Source of the DNA: Cyanoderma ruficeps
Lineage: Eukaryota > Chordata > Aves > Passeriformes > Timaliidae
Assembly (NCBI GenBank): GCA_008694505.1
Contig: VZDJ01000090.1
Span: 7,867,521-7,931,520, forward strand
Direction: 5' to 3'
Length of the DNA stretch: 64,000 nt
A program made the position numbers and the translations under genes. The notes beneath the pieces were generated by a model. The model was not told where the DNA came from and did not search any database. It saw only the letters and a program-made list of their open reading frames with translations. This document shows, piece by piece, positions 1 through 14,270 of the stretch. Every line of letters begins with the position of its first letter. Position 1 is the stretch's first letter.

Positions 1-3000
1 CCTCTCTCCCCTCGTGTTGGGAAAGATGGCCATCGCCCTCCCTGCAAAAGGACATAAATTCCGTAAAGGACAACTGTAGAAAGCCACCCTTTTCCACCAG
101 GGTGGTGGCCCTGCTCAGCACTTTCAACCCTCATGCCAGAACTCAAAGGGAAGGATGACCTTTCTAAGCTGGCAAGTCTCAGCATATTTATGGCTCTTGT
201 AAATCAACACCTAAGCAGTGACCAGCACGGGCGATGAAGCACAGGCCAGATATGCTCATGGGGAGGCACTACCCTCAGCAATGGGGACTCGCTCCAGTCA
301 CCAATTCACATTTCCAAATAAGACCGAGTGCACCACTCCGTGAGTGGCACAGCATAACAAGCCTAATTGTGAGCAACAGTAGAAGCAGATGACTGCACCA
401 AGACCTGTGACCAAAGAAAGACAGGGTGCACTTCTGATTCATTGCAGGGTGGGGCTGTGAGAGAGGGAGAAATTGGCACAGGATTTTGTAACTGTAACTT
501 TGAAAAGCAAACACACAACATCAGACAGACAAAAAAAAAAAAAAAATCCCTAAATCGTTCTCCAAGATAGAAAACTTGACACTCTCATAATTTTCCCAGA
601 AAAGCCATTGCTATGGGAAAAGATGTACTCCTGTTTGAATGTGGAGGAGGAGAAATCTCAATGAAGTTAAGATCTTTCTTGTGGCAGGAAAATTTAAGTG
701 ACTTACATGTGCTATAATTAGTTTCATATCTTAAAAACAGGCAGGAGAAAATGGCCATGAGAACTTAGAATGCAGGTCACACATCAGTTACCAAGACTTG
801 TGATCTAAACTCAACCAAGTTTCCCATGGCATGCTGTGAGCTTCAATGCATTTATGCCCAGCTAGAAAACCTCTGAGTATCGTATACACATATATGAGAG
901 AACCATGCATGGGAGACTGCAACAATTTAAGAAAAATGTCTCAGCCTCAGACTCCATGCCAACACAGTAATTTCAAACAAAGAATAAATAACAAGATCAA
1001 AAGCACTAAATCTGTTAAGAAGAGAGACTACTTGAAAAAATTGCTAAAAATAGACACCAAAACCTCACATGGCAATTTTGATTTTCATGTACATACATTA
1101 TTTTGTATCTTGAGCCTGAAATGCACATTTTAGAGCCTTTCAGAAAAATACCACGCACTGGGACAAGGTAACAAAACCTATTTAAAGTCTGAAGATCAAG
1201 AGTGTGAACACATCGAAAAACTATGTTCAATATTTGTATCTTTCTACTAAGAAGATTGGAAGAAAGCCACAGAAATTATCTAAAGGTTTGAGAAGGACAT
1301 ACATTGAACTCCGGTTTTTAGAATTTGTCATTCAGACTTGTGTTTGTTTCAGCAAGTGTAATGAGGTGGCATTGTTCAGATGGACGGCTCCGAGTGGCAA
1401 ACGGGAGTAGATACAAGAAAACCTACTAGACCATTTAGTCTCTCCCTTGCAACAGAGAGTTGCAGTGTTGACAGTTTTACTTCTCGTTTCAGATGTCCAA
1501 AATACAGAGAAGTCCTAATCTCCCTAGAAATGTTCTACAGAAATTGTGTTGTCATAAACAGAATTATACTTTTCTATTCATTCAATAATTAATTCTCTTT
1601 AACAGCTCAATACAGTACTTCCTCTACTGAATGATTCTAAATACTTGGCTAGGAATGAAAAAGTACCCTAAGGCACCCATTTTGGTAACAGAGAGATCCA
1701 TAGCAGATAAAACCCCAGGAGGAGAGTTTGAGTGGGCTGCAGTAAAGTCTGCTTCAGCATCATTCCAAATGGAGAACTGCCCACTCGCCTCCTGTGGTAG
1801 GTCTCAGCTGCACACCCCTTGGGATAAAATCTGACACAATGGCCTTTGTGAGGCACAACTTGAAGGAACTCCAAAGACTGAGCAGGCAGAGAATTAACCA
1901 GTCCCTTCATCCTCCCACAGAAAAGTTTATGAAGGGAAACATGGCTGGTAAAAGCTGAATCTTGTACAGACATTCCGTAAGGTAAGGGTCCAGCAACTAA
2001 AGACTCTTGAACCATAACCTGATCATCAACAACAGCCACAAGCAGATAAAAAACCCAAACCCAACAGTCGTGATGACTACTGAGAGATGTTAGGGGAAGT
2101 ATTCTGCCATAGAAAATTTTTATTCCTCTCCTCTCCCCAAAATAGGAGATTAAAAGTCCAAAAGGGACAATAACACTGCAATTACTCAGTTAACTGATTT
2201 ATGTCTGCCAGATTTGGCCTACCATCAGACACCTTCTCCCAGACTCTGCCTTTGTGCTGGAGAAGGGAAACTCACTGAATCCAGAAACATGGTTGTTTTC
2301 AAATGTGTACATGAGCTTCATGAGGTATACCTTGGACAGGTCTGCTCTCTTTCTCTGACCAAGATCCACTGAGCATCTTCAGCAGAAATAGCATCCAACT
2401 TAAGGCACTGCAAAAGCTCATCACCAAAGTTGCTCTTTGCCTTTTTTACTTCCCTGCCAATACCTTCCAAGTCACACATTTTCCTTGGAATTACATGAGC
2501 TGATTAAAACCCTGCAACTTAAAACAGAGCTCTTCACTTTTTAAAAGCAGTCGAGGTCTTTGACTTTTATATACTACTGGGAAATTCCTTAGCCTCAGCA
2601 CTTTGATTCACAACACCTTCAAGTCAGTGGGGAAAGACACGCCCCACAGACTTATCAGGTACTAATAGGTACTAAAGCCTGTTTTTCTTAAGCTACCCTT
2701 TCATTTCAGTAAACCGTAATTGTTACCATCTCACTTGCACTTCCTTACACATAATGCTAGTCTCCTTCCTCATAGTCTGAACAAAATCAGAGGACCTTGC
2801 AGAAATGGAAATAAAACCTAGCAAAAATGGAGACCATGCACCCTCCTCTCCCTTCACTCTGATTTGTTTGCTAAAAATGTCAGGGTCATCAGGAAATTCT
2901 GAGCACTGCAAACCTTATTCTGATGTATAAATTCACTATCAAAATGACTTTTAGGAATGTTCACATCCTACAATTTGTGTTTAAGTCATCAGGAAATTGG

Positions 3001-4880
3001 GATATCATTTATTAAATGTTTAGACAAGATTTCACATGTTTCTCATTTCAAAACTTCATCTTGTATCCAACTGAGGAACTGAGAAGCAAGACCCACTCCC
3101 TGAAATCCTAAAATTCTCCCTTTCTTTTTCAACAGTCTTGCCAGCTAAACTCTGGATGTCTTTGTGTTCTGTCAGACAGGAGAATGAGTCAGTCTGTCCC
3201 TAACTGGCTTTCTAAAAGGGAAATTGAGAAGTTTGACGACATATTTGGATAAACACACTCAGTGGATAAAGTTACTTAACTTTTTATATCTCTAAGTTTG
3301 CTATAAACCTCCAAAATCCTTATAGGCTAGATTTAAGTATAGCCAATAAAAACTATAGGTTATAAATAAAGTTAATGAAAATCACTCTGTTAAAACTCCA
3401 AGGACCTTGTAAACATGCTTATCAAAGCTCATCAAAGCTTCACCACTCTAATACAGCACCACATCCATAAATCCATGTTGTCAATTGCTAGTCATCCACA
3501 ACTCTTATTGAAATATCAACTCTATGTAGATTGCCTTGGGTCCAAAACCCAGTTTTCTCATGGTCTCTGAACCCAATGTACCAGTCAACACTAGCTCTGA
3601 ATGAAGAAGCAGTGAGTAAACTCTGAGTTTACACAGTTCACTTCTCCTGAAAAGACAGCAAAAACTGCCATGATTGTCTGTATGTGCTTTAGGTCTCCCT
3701 AGTGTGGCATTTAGCCTAGAAATAAAGGATGATTGAAATATACAGAACTGAACCTACAGAGGGGCACAAATGCTGAGCTGATTTAACTTCCTAAGCCCTC
3801 AGCTCACCAGAGGGCAAGGAGGTTTGTAACACCACTTCGGGATGTGTAATTTCTTGCAACAGCATATATCCAACAGCATGGCGTGTAACTCAACAGTTTT
3901 ATCAAGGAATGTTCTTACAGAATCAAGATTCTGATCTCTGTGAATTCCCATCTTCTTTAGCTCTGTATTATCTTCAGATGCAAAGTAAGAAAAGCAGGTA
4001 TTCCAATACAAAGAAAGAAAAGAAGGCATTCCAAATAGAGCTTTTACTAGTTGCACAATGTAAAGCATTTATTTTACATGAATCAGCCTGTTTTCCATGT
4101 ATGCTTATAAGGATTATAGAATTTTAAGATTAGTTTGGTCAAAATTCCTTGCCTGCAACCAATCTTAAAATTCAGCTAATTCCATATAATATCAGATTTC
4201 ACTGCCAGCATTTCATTAAAGTCTGTCGTTTCACAGTTACATATGCAAAGATCTGAGTCTCACAGCAGTACACACAACCTTGCCCTTGGGTATTCTGATT
4301 ACTAAACGCAGAGACAGGTGGTTTTATGATATACAGCAGATATCCAGAGAATTTCTTGGAGAAAAATGAGAAGGAGCTATTCATGATAAAAATAACAACA
4401 TATAAAAGAATTTTCAAAGTGCTTGGAGAAAAAAATTATCTTTTTAGCCACCTGACAACAAGACTGTCTCTGTGGCTACATCTTTAAAATAGTTCTAGTA
4501 CCAAAGCACAGGTTCTGGTATTACAGTCATATTTCATAAAGTAGTTGAGAAAATTATGCAGAAATAAAGAATTCAGTTTTATTAGACTGTGGAAGCCTTT
4601 TGGAACAGGATGCACAACTTTACTTAAAATAAAACAAAAACAGGCTACTGATATTTAAGTTTGAAATTGAGACGAAGACTATTTAAACTTAACAGAAAAT
4701 TGGCAGGCGCAGATGCAAACACAGTTCAGGATAACACACCAATTAGTGATGCAATCATTAAAACTCTGTATTCTTGGAAATAATGCATTTAAGTAGATAA
4801 CGAAGTTTGACAGGAAATAGCAAAGCTCCGTCTAACCAAAGAGCATCTCAAACAAGCAGAATTTAAAGCAAACAAACAAA

Positions 4881-4890
4881 CACCCCCCCC
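4881..4890. repeat. Short C-rich homopolymer in an A/C-rich tract
   Basis: A run of eight C follows AAC/AAAC-type repeats, and A/C-rich simple sequence continues to about 4915. The reverse strand is G-rich and its translation is Gly/Val/Trp-rich, which explains the 88-codon reverse frame over this stretch as non-coding. Confidence 0.8.
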
Positions 4891-7800
4891 AAACAACAAC
4901 AAAAACCCCCACAACTACAAACCAAACAGTCAAAGTACAAGGGTACAAGGGTTCCTTTGCAATGATGCAGGAGCTGCACAGCTGCAATAAAAAAAAGAAA
5001 GCAGAAAAGTAGAGCCAAACAAGAGAAATGTATTTAACTGTGTAAAAGCATATCCAAACCTTCTGTGAGTTGAGGAACATGTACAAACAATCATACAAAT
5101 GCTAGACTACTGATCATCAATCCAAAATAATGACAAGGGCTGAAATCAGAATCTAGAGACTTTTTTCCTCTAAACAACGAAGTACAAAATTAATTTGGTT
5201 CATTTGTCACAATCCCTCTTTTATTTGTATTTGTCCCTGACTAACAGCATTGGATTCCAATGTTTTGGAAGTGAAGGAGGGTTCCACATTAGACTCTTTA
5301 TGGAGAAAGAGTCTGTGAAGCCGTGTGAATCCAAACTGCTAGCAGAAAAAGCTTTAAATCAAATTTGTACAACACAAAGCAACAAGTTTAATAGCAATTA
5401 CCAGGACTAAATTACATTTAAGTATTTTAAAAGAACTTGCATGAAAAACTTATGAAAAATTAGCTGGTGGGTCCTTAAAGCTGACAGGCAAATGGGAGGC
5501 AGCACTAGTTTTTAACAAGAGAAACAATAGTAAAGAAGAGAACAGGCAGGTAACTGGTGAACACAAAAATCTCAAGCCAGTTGAGGCAAAAGCAGAATGA
5601 TGTGTCAAGTCTGCTCTCCTTCCCCACTCATCCTCAAGTAATGCTTTGCTGCTCTATCGTGTTAATCCTGGAATCTGAACTGAAGCAAGACTAACTGAGC
5701 TCAGAGCAATTCATTTACCCCTCTCCCAGTATGGATATGTTTCTCTTTAATGTGCATAAAAAAGCCCTTGAGGGTTTGACTATTAACATACAATTGTTTG
5801 AAACAGATATTTACAAAGGCCCATTTTAATTGAGTTTCTTAGCCTGTGTGCCAATCCATCATCATCCCATTTCTTCATCCATAAACTAACTTCAACTAAA
5901 ATGCAAGAATCTTCTGAATTACTCAATATCCACTGGGCTCTTGAAAACAGGTTATCTTTTTAGCGTCCAAGCAGGAGTGCAATTTGACCTCGATAAGAGT
6001 ACATTGTAGAAAACCTTTGTGTTCTTCCCAACAGTGTGGAAAGCCTGGTAGCTTGCACATTATTGGACAATAAAACAAATCCAGTCATGAAACAAACTTC
6101 CATAACTCATTCAGTTTCACTATACAAGAGTCAGCTTGTTTCCACAGCAAATAATGCTGTTTTTACAAACAGCTACCTAACCTTACTGCACCCAAATGAG
6201 GAAGCGCTATCAGAAGTTTGATTTGCCATTGCAAAAGTTGAACATTTGAATAGCTGTAGAATATCACAACCTTCACTTTTTCCTTCTTTTCTTTCTAAAA
6301 ATCAAAGAATGAGATCATGGGAACCCATGCATAAGTCTCTTGAAAATATCTATAATGAAATACTTAGTCAAATTTTAAAGAAGTAAGTACTAGCATGTGG
6401 CGTCATAGTTTGAAAAGAGCTCAGGCATGCAGCCTTCATCCTCCTAGAGAGCCACAGCCAGACTTCCCAATGAAATAAGGCATGCAGCAGTTCATAAAAA
6501 TAATGGGGAGAGGAATAAAGATGCTGAGCTCAAGGGAACAGTTAGGCTTCTAAAAATTATTCCAAATAAAGCACAGCTCTCCTACCTACAAGAAGAAAGG
6601 GAAAGGCTGTTTGTTTTTAAAAAGAAAAATACTAAAAATATCTTCAATTACATTTGTCTCAAAAAATGCTGGATAGAACATATCACAAGTCCTCTTCAAA
6701 TGAATGCACACCAATGAAAGAGTTATTAGACGAAATCTATATGATGAATACTTAAGACACTGAAATATCTTCAAGAATTAGGACAGAGGAATGCTTGGAT
6801 CCTAACACAAGATGACACTAAGACCAGGAATGCAGAAAAAATCCATCGTGAACCATTTGAACACCATTCCACTTCCTTGTAGCATCCAGACATCTACCTT
6901 AAATAATTAAGAAACTTCTCATGTTATTTTGTTTTTTCAGCTGTTATAATTGCAGTGGGAAAGAAAAAGCTGATGATTTGCTGTGTAATACTCAAGACAC
7001 CCTTCCTTATTTCACACAAACTCCGCACTTTCCTGCATAAAATGGAATGGTGACGCTCTAAGTCATTACAGGTGCCAAGCCTTACTCACTGTCATTTCAT
7101 TCAGAACAAACACATAAAACAAGAGAGTACAAACAATTACATGTTAGGGGAATTTGTAAATACTTTGTAAGGTATATACTAAGCAGACATTCAGATGCAA
7201 GTTTTGTGCATTGGTTTGTGGTTTTTTAAAACGTTTATTTTATTTGATCCATCTGTTCTCAGATACTTTAGTCCTTAGTATTAAAATCATTCAATTCAAT
7301 TTCCTTTTCTGTTCTTGTCATCAGCTCTATAAAGAGTACATAGTTTTGCAGTCATTATGGCAAAACATGGAGTTTTGATTGCAGCTCAAAAAGAATCCCA
7401 GTCTTCTCTTCCTATTCAGATTATGTTACTGTGTCTCCATTCTTACACAGGATGATCTCATGACAGGTATGTCAGAGCACCTTCTATTAAGCCTAACATG
7501 GAGCAAGTTCCGTCCTCCTGCTGCTCATGTCCCTCCTCTGCTTTTGAGTATAGCTGTAAATCATGTTCAGAAACAGAAAAATGAACTCTGTTCCATGTTT
7601 GGCATTAAAGGCAGGATTCAGCCTATAGATATAAAGTGGAGAACTTTGTTCAGATGCCTCCATTCCGGGGCTGGTGCCCAAGATCCCAGTGATGGAAATA
7701 CAGCTCCACTCAAGTGACTAAAGACAGGCATCTTTACACACGCTAAAATCCCACTCTGGAAGTGATGACCTGCAGATAACACAGCTAGGTCACTACTCCT

Positions 7801-8237
7801 TTCCATAACCTCTCTTTGATTAAGCAATTTGCAGGATAAATCTGTACTGGGCTCTTTATTTATACCAGAATCACTTGCAGCAGTTTCTGGTACTTCTCCC
7901 TTGTGTGTAGGTATTAACCAATGGCTCTGACCCAGCTTATCTGTTTCACAGCATCTGCCTATTCAGATTCCCTCCCATTCTACTTCTGACTACACATTTA
8001 GATTTCACATTTCAGTTTGAAGGAAACACCCCCTTGAAAGAAAATGAATTCACCAAACTGGGGGAGAAAAAAAAAGGCAAACAGCAAAATCACAGAAATA
8101 TCTGAAAATTATACATTTCATAGAAGTCCACTAAACTGTATTTTGCATTCTGAGTTTGGACTAACTGGAATGTGATAAGCAGATATGCCATGTATGGTGG
8201 AATTTGTGACAGTCCTCACCAGGACACACTTGGTAGT

Positions 8238-8267
8238 AAAAAAAAAAAAAAAAAANAAAAAAAAAAA
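8238..8267. repeat. Poly-A tract with one undetermined base
   Basis: About 30 A residues are interrupted by a single N at 8256. A second A run lies about 35 bases downstream (near 8301). The lone N suggests uncertain homopolymer length in the assembly. No upstream polyadenylation signal or target-site duplication was seen that would mark a retrocopy. Confidence 0.9.
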
Positions 8268-8831
8268 CAGTTAAGAAATTGGTCCCAATGCCACGTGGTT
8301 AAAAAAAAAAAGAAATGTGAGAAAGAAAAAAAGTTCTTTGATTACTGCTGTCTTTTCTCATTACTCATGTAGAGATATCCCTATTTATCAGCAAGGGAAA
8401 GGAAAAATATATAGCGACAGTTTCATGGGAAGGGGAAAAAATACAACCCCTATTTGATTCTTAACTGTTTGGCCAAGTTTAGAGTTACAAAATGTGTTTA
8501 CATTAAGAACCTGAGGTTTGTTTGAATGTTTACTTTATAAAAGTTCTGAGCTGAGAAGCTTGCAGAGTGAACTGCATGATACTGTCAGTGTAAATTTCGG
8601 GTTTTGTTTGCCACAGCCCTGTGCAATGAGCAGCTGGCCAAGAGCCAAACAAAAGGGCATAATTTAAAACACTCAATCAGTTATATTCTGAGATATTTTG
8701 TTTAGTGTTTAATAAGCTCTCTAGGGACAGAGAAATTACTAAAGCACATTGTCCTGACATGAGCTCAAGTGGTCCTCTCTTGTCACCACATTTCTGGGAA
8801 TTTGACATTAATGCAGTAGATGAATGTAAGT

Positions 8832-8868
8832 CCATATACATACACATACACACATATATATACACACT
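8832..8868. repeat. Compound TA/CA microsatellite
   Basis: Alternating pyrimidine-purine sequence made of ATACA, CACA and TATATA units. It is a simple repeat with no coding content. Confidence 0.85.
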
Positions 8869-11800
8869 CATGCTTTTGCACATAAGTATATCGAGATACA
8901 TTTTATTTTACAGACTTGCACATCTGATGTTCTTTATTGCTTTGCACCTTTCAACTGAAACATCCATACCCAGTGAAATTTCCATACCCATTCATACATG
9001 CACTCATCTACTCTCTCTGCAAGATTTCTTGTTTCATATGTTAAGAGAGGACACAATCAAATGCATCACACACAAAGCATCATGAATGAAGAATGAAGGC
9101 TGATCAGGAACTGTTCTTTAGCTTACTTTGCATTATGGAAAAAGAAAGCCTCTATTAATATAAAAACAGGGTAACTCCAAAACTACAGGTATGTCACAAA
9201 GCTTGTTTCTTTTATTGATAAAGAGATTATGACACTTCAACCAGGAATTTCTAAGTCCAAAAGTTTAGGAAATTCTGCTGAGCCTTTAGATGCAAAACAA
9301 AGGCACTGAAAAGGTTGACACTTGTTTCTGAGGATTAAGCAGCATGCATGAAAAAGAAGGCAAAAATATTATTTTGAATTCAAATGTATTTCTGATTAGA
9401 AATCAAAAAGAGACATTATTATAGAACAAATTATTCTGTCCATGCTTACCCTACAGTTTGCCTCCTACACTTCTGTTAAGTATTCTATGACAAAAATCCT
9501 GATATTATGCTAGAAGAAGTGTCCTAACATGCTTTACAAATCTTTTTGTTCTCTGCTTCCAAGTCACTATAAAATAGCAATGGCTGTTGTTGGTGCCCTT
9601 AATACACATAAATCAATACGAAAAAATTAAGGTATTTTGAATTCCTGGAAGGAAGCAAAGAGAAAGCAGTTTGTAATGCCTATTCCCAGACAGGGAGCAA
9701 TCAATCAGAAATGCAGAATTCCTGTCCTGGTCACCGTAATCTCAAGTGCATTTAGGTTTCAATTACTGTCATCTGTTTACATTGTTGAAATATCTATTTC
9801 ATTAGTATACAAGATATTTTTGCACACTTTAATTTCTCCACACTAATAAGCTAACATCCTAGGAGTTTACATCTTTTAAAAACATACAAACATTCTGCTT
9901 AAAAGGAAATTGTATAAAACAACATCACAAGACATTCTAGACTTTAAAGCCCAAATATTTACATAGGATGTCTACTCTAATCATGTTGCATCCTCCTCTT
10001 AGAATATTTACAAACTTCAAATTATAATTTGCAATAAACCCCCAAAGCATTAGATTTGTTGTCTCTTCAGTTTATTCAGAGAGCTCTCCAGAGTCTGCAA
10101 TTCCTAATCATCTCTAGGCAAAATTTCAGCACGGAAAACAATCTACAACAGCATCAGCACTCAGACAGGATGGGGAAGTAAACAAGAATACTGACCCCCA
10201 GGACCCACCCACAGAAGAAACTCATCCCAGTACAGTCAACCAACACAGCTTATATTTGAGACTGAAAAAACCAACTCCAATGACAATGGATAAAAGGATT
10301 TAAAGAATTTTCAAGAAGATCAAATCTACTGCTATTAGAAGTTGCAGCTGAGAGAACATCTCAGCTTCTCAGCATTAGAAAAAGCAGATTGAACCCCACC
10401 GTGATATCCAAATCCAACTCAATTTGCAACTATACTCAAAACAGTTCACACCCACTCCTGTGCACCAGCACAGGTCACACATGCAAAAGTCAGAGCTACA
10501 CATCTGCACAAAGCTTTTTTCAAATATCCAAAGTTATACTTTAAGAAGCTAAGAGTTCGGTAAAAACGAGTGACTTTTTACAGGGCAACTAATTCCCAGT
10601 ACTCCTGCTAAGAACAAGATCCTAAAGCTCAGCTATCTGGAGAAGGATTTATCATTTTATTAGGAAAAGACAAAGTATTGGTGGATCTTATCTAAAGATA
10701 GGTAGCATTAAAGGACAGGTTTCAAGCTTCAGTCAGGGAAGGACGACAGCAGTGGCTGTCACTCCTCCAGCATTCACTATACGGTGATTGAAGTCAAACG
10801 GAGCAGTAGAACTTCTGCTCAACTCAAGAAAAGGCAAGGGGGGAAAGGATGAATTCACTGCTAGGATTTCACAAATAACTACATGTGCACGTGTGTTCCG
10901 TACTCAGCAAGCAGCCCCTACATGTCCCTTTGAAATCTGCCCTCCTACTGGATGGCTGCCACTCACGGCACACAGACAGGCAACAACCCTGTTGCCTTAA
11001 AAAGCCGTACAAACCATTTGGAGTTTCCCATACCATAAAGATGTCAGACTTTGAGAATACAGTTATATAGTGGTGGAGTACAAGAACATAAGAGCCAGGC
11101 ATTGATTCCCTTCTGACACCTGACACAGTGGGTCATAGTTTGTATTCTCAGCCAATGTACTGAAGAAAAGGCTCTTCCTCTAACACGACAAAGTCCTCAC
11201 AGGATTTTATGCTGGTGTGATGGCCAATCCAAGGAAAAACTCCAATCAGCTGAAGTGTTTATGATACAAAATGTAGTTCTCTCCTTAAACATTAGTTGCT
11301 CGGAAACCAAAACATGACCAGAGCAGCGGAAGGACCAAACCTCTTTAAATGCACCCTTCAAACTGATGCATAATTAGGAGGCAGGACCTCATAGAAAGGA
11401 TAAATGTCCTTGGCCTTTCTGACCTACACTGCTGTAGTCTGCACATTTGCAGGATTCTGCTTGCATGGAAGTGATTCCACCAAAGTCAATAAATTAAAAA
11501 GCCAACAATCAAACAAAATAACCCAAACAAATTACAAAGCAAATGAATGCATTTGCATGTAAGTAAAATAAGACATACAGAAGCTACAAAATAGAAAATA
11601 TTTCATAATTTTCCTAAAACTTCTTTTTAAATGTCTCCTCTTTCTTCCAAAACAAGCAGTACATTAATAATTTTTGTCGCACAGGTTCCTCTCTCCGCAT
11701 AATTAGAAATTCTTTTCTTCCTCTTTAACTCCAAAGATTTCTATGAATTTCAGATGCATTTTCCTGGCTTTTTGCTAACATGGGTAACAACCAGAATAAC

Positions 11801-14159
11801 ATAAATAGGTTTCCTTTCAAAACATTTGTTTTAATTAATTTTGCTGACAGTATTTGTGATGTAATTTACTCTGGCAGAGATACTAGCTCAGACTTCTCAA
11901 GTTTTCAGAGTGTTACTTGTTAACACAATACTAATTATGGAGGTTGTTTTCATTGTTTTGGTTTTGTTTTTTTAAAAAGCTAGAGCTGGCTTTTAAGCTA
12001 TTTTTAGAAGTTTAACACAGCATACTTTCTGAATTTAAATAGGATTGGTAAGGCATCTGCCCTTCACTCCCCAGAATAAGCCACAATTGCTAGCAAAATG
12101 CAATTAACTTGCAGTATTTATAATCTCACATAAGACCTAGCATCTCAAAATTAAACCACTAGACCATAAAATCCCCGAGCCAGAAGAGGTCAGCAAGAAG
12201 AGTGAACAAAATTAAAATGTCATTTAGTCAATTTTCCTATTCCATGCAAGGACCAAGATCCCCATGGAACAAGGGCCATACCAAGACCAATCAGTTGCCA
12301 AGTTACGGTTCCCCAAGGGCTTCACCACTCTTCAGAAAAGAGGCCACATTTCTGAAGGCAAATGTGGTGGGAGACATTCTCCCAGGGTTTTGATAAATCA
12401 TTTCTCAATAGAAAGAAAACAGACTGAATTCCTCCTAAGCATTTTCGAGAATATATTATTTGGACTGTAGAGTTTTCAGCTTCAGGCCAAAGAGCATTCC
12501 TAAACACACATTTTACACGTCATCAGAAACTCTGCAAGACCAGGTTTGACCTTGACGTTCCCAACAACACTCTCCCTTGAAATGAATTATTCAACTCAGG
12601 GTACAAAATTAACTGAGGACACAGAAAGAACTACCCACATTCTCTCCACATCACAAACAGTTTGAGATTTTGCATTTTGCTTACAATTGTGCACAGAGGT
12701 ATGTGTGGGTAGAAACCCTTCTTTAAAAAAGTCAGCAGGTTACCTCAGCAGCATGTACTGCACACTGGAAACACTATTTTAGATGATGCCTGTTTCCAGG
12801 ACAGCTATTCTATTCATTAAGCAGTATATCTTACATTGCATTAAGCCATAAACATTCTAGCTAACTCAACATGGTTAAAAAAAAAAAATAGAAGGCACAA
12901 AACTGAATATTAAAATAAAAGAGGTTTTCAATTCTTCCTCTTTTAAAATGAGAATATGAATGAAGGTTGGTTTGTCTATTTGCATACAGATCTCCCCCTC
13001 TATTCCTTGGCTGAGGCTCTGAACCTCTCCAATCACCTTCCACTCCCTCACAGAACAGAGAAATTATGAAGGCACTGTAAGATGAAGGCCACGTATAGAA
13101 AACCTGAATAAATGGGGCATACATTTTTGTTTTTAAATAAATCAGTCCCTCAGAAGTTAAGTGTACCAATTATGTGGCTAACGTTAGGGCAACAAATTTT
13201 TCCTTGCCTTCCTATTGCCATATGCCTGTCATTTTTTTCCTACATTTTCCACTCACTGTTTCAAACATATGTTGCCACTTATTGCCAAGAAAGGAATCTC
13301 TGAATTACCCCCTTCAAGTATGATGGAATGGCAGACTAAATGGAGCCAGAGAGAGCACCATTAGCAGTTGTTCACACTTCTGTTTTCTCTTAACTTCCTC
13401 TTCTCCAAAGTTTATTCCTCCTATGCAAGGGGTCTAGAACTATAAAGCTATCTATGACTCATGCTGCAAAATATATAGCTGCAGCCATGTACTGGAGAAG
13501 CAATTTTTTACCTTTTTTCCCTTTTTTTTTAAAGGCCACCTTAAATAAACTTTTTCTCCTTTCAGTTTCCAGATGGAAGATTCCTTTGTGAATCGCTTAT
13601 CCAAGCATCAACACTGGTGATCCAACATTCTTGTAAACTCACTGCTCAGTTTACCAGTGGTTTGCAGTCTCTCTCCCTGCAATTCCTGCTTCCCAGGGTC
13701 AGCCTGGGCACAATTCACAGCTCCAGAGTAGTGGACCTCAAAAAACATCCATAACACTATACATGCCCTTGCTTTTCTTGTCAAGAGAAGACAATGAAAA
13801 GCTAAAATCATGCAGATAATTCTTCAGAAATGTGGGCGGGAAAAAAGGGTAAAAGATGAATGGAGGTGGGAAAAATGGATGCTATCCACTAAAAGAGAAG
13901 CGAGCAGTTACCTTGGTACAATTAAACGGAAGTAATTAGTCCATTGAGAGATAAATTTTTAAAATAGTTTTAAAATAACCAAGCATTTCCAAAGGAGTCA
14001 CTAAAAGCACAAAAGTAGATATGTTGACAAGCTTCAAGATAAGTTTCATGGAATAAAAAGTGTTAATAAACTAAACTGAATCAAAACTGAATTTTCTTCT
14101 CTGGTGCTCTTGTACCAATTATCAGCACCACAGTCACTACATGACAAGACTCGATCTTT

Positions 14160-14270
14160 TCTCTTTCTGTNTTGTTTTGTTTTCATTTTTTTGGTTCATT
14201 GATTTCAGGTTTTTGAGGTTTTTTTTTCTTGTTTGGTTAGGGTTTTTTGATTGTTGATTTGTTTTTAATG
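14160..14270. repeat. T-rich low-complexity tract with one undetermined base
   Basis: A stretch dominated by TTTTG/TTTGG motifs, with a single N at 14171. The reverse-strand frame over it is Lys/Asn/Gln-rich and is a low-complexity artefact. Confidence 0.8.
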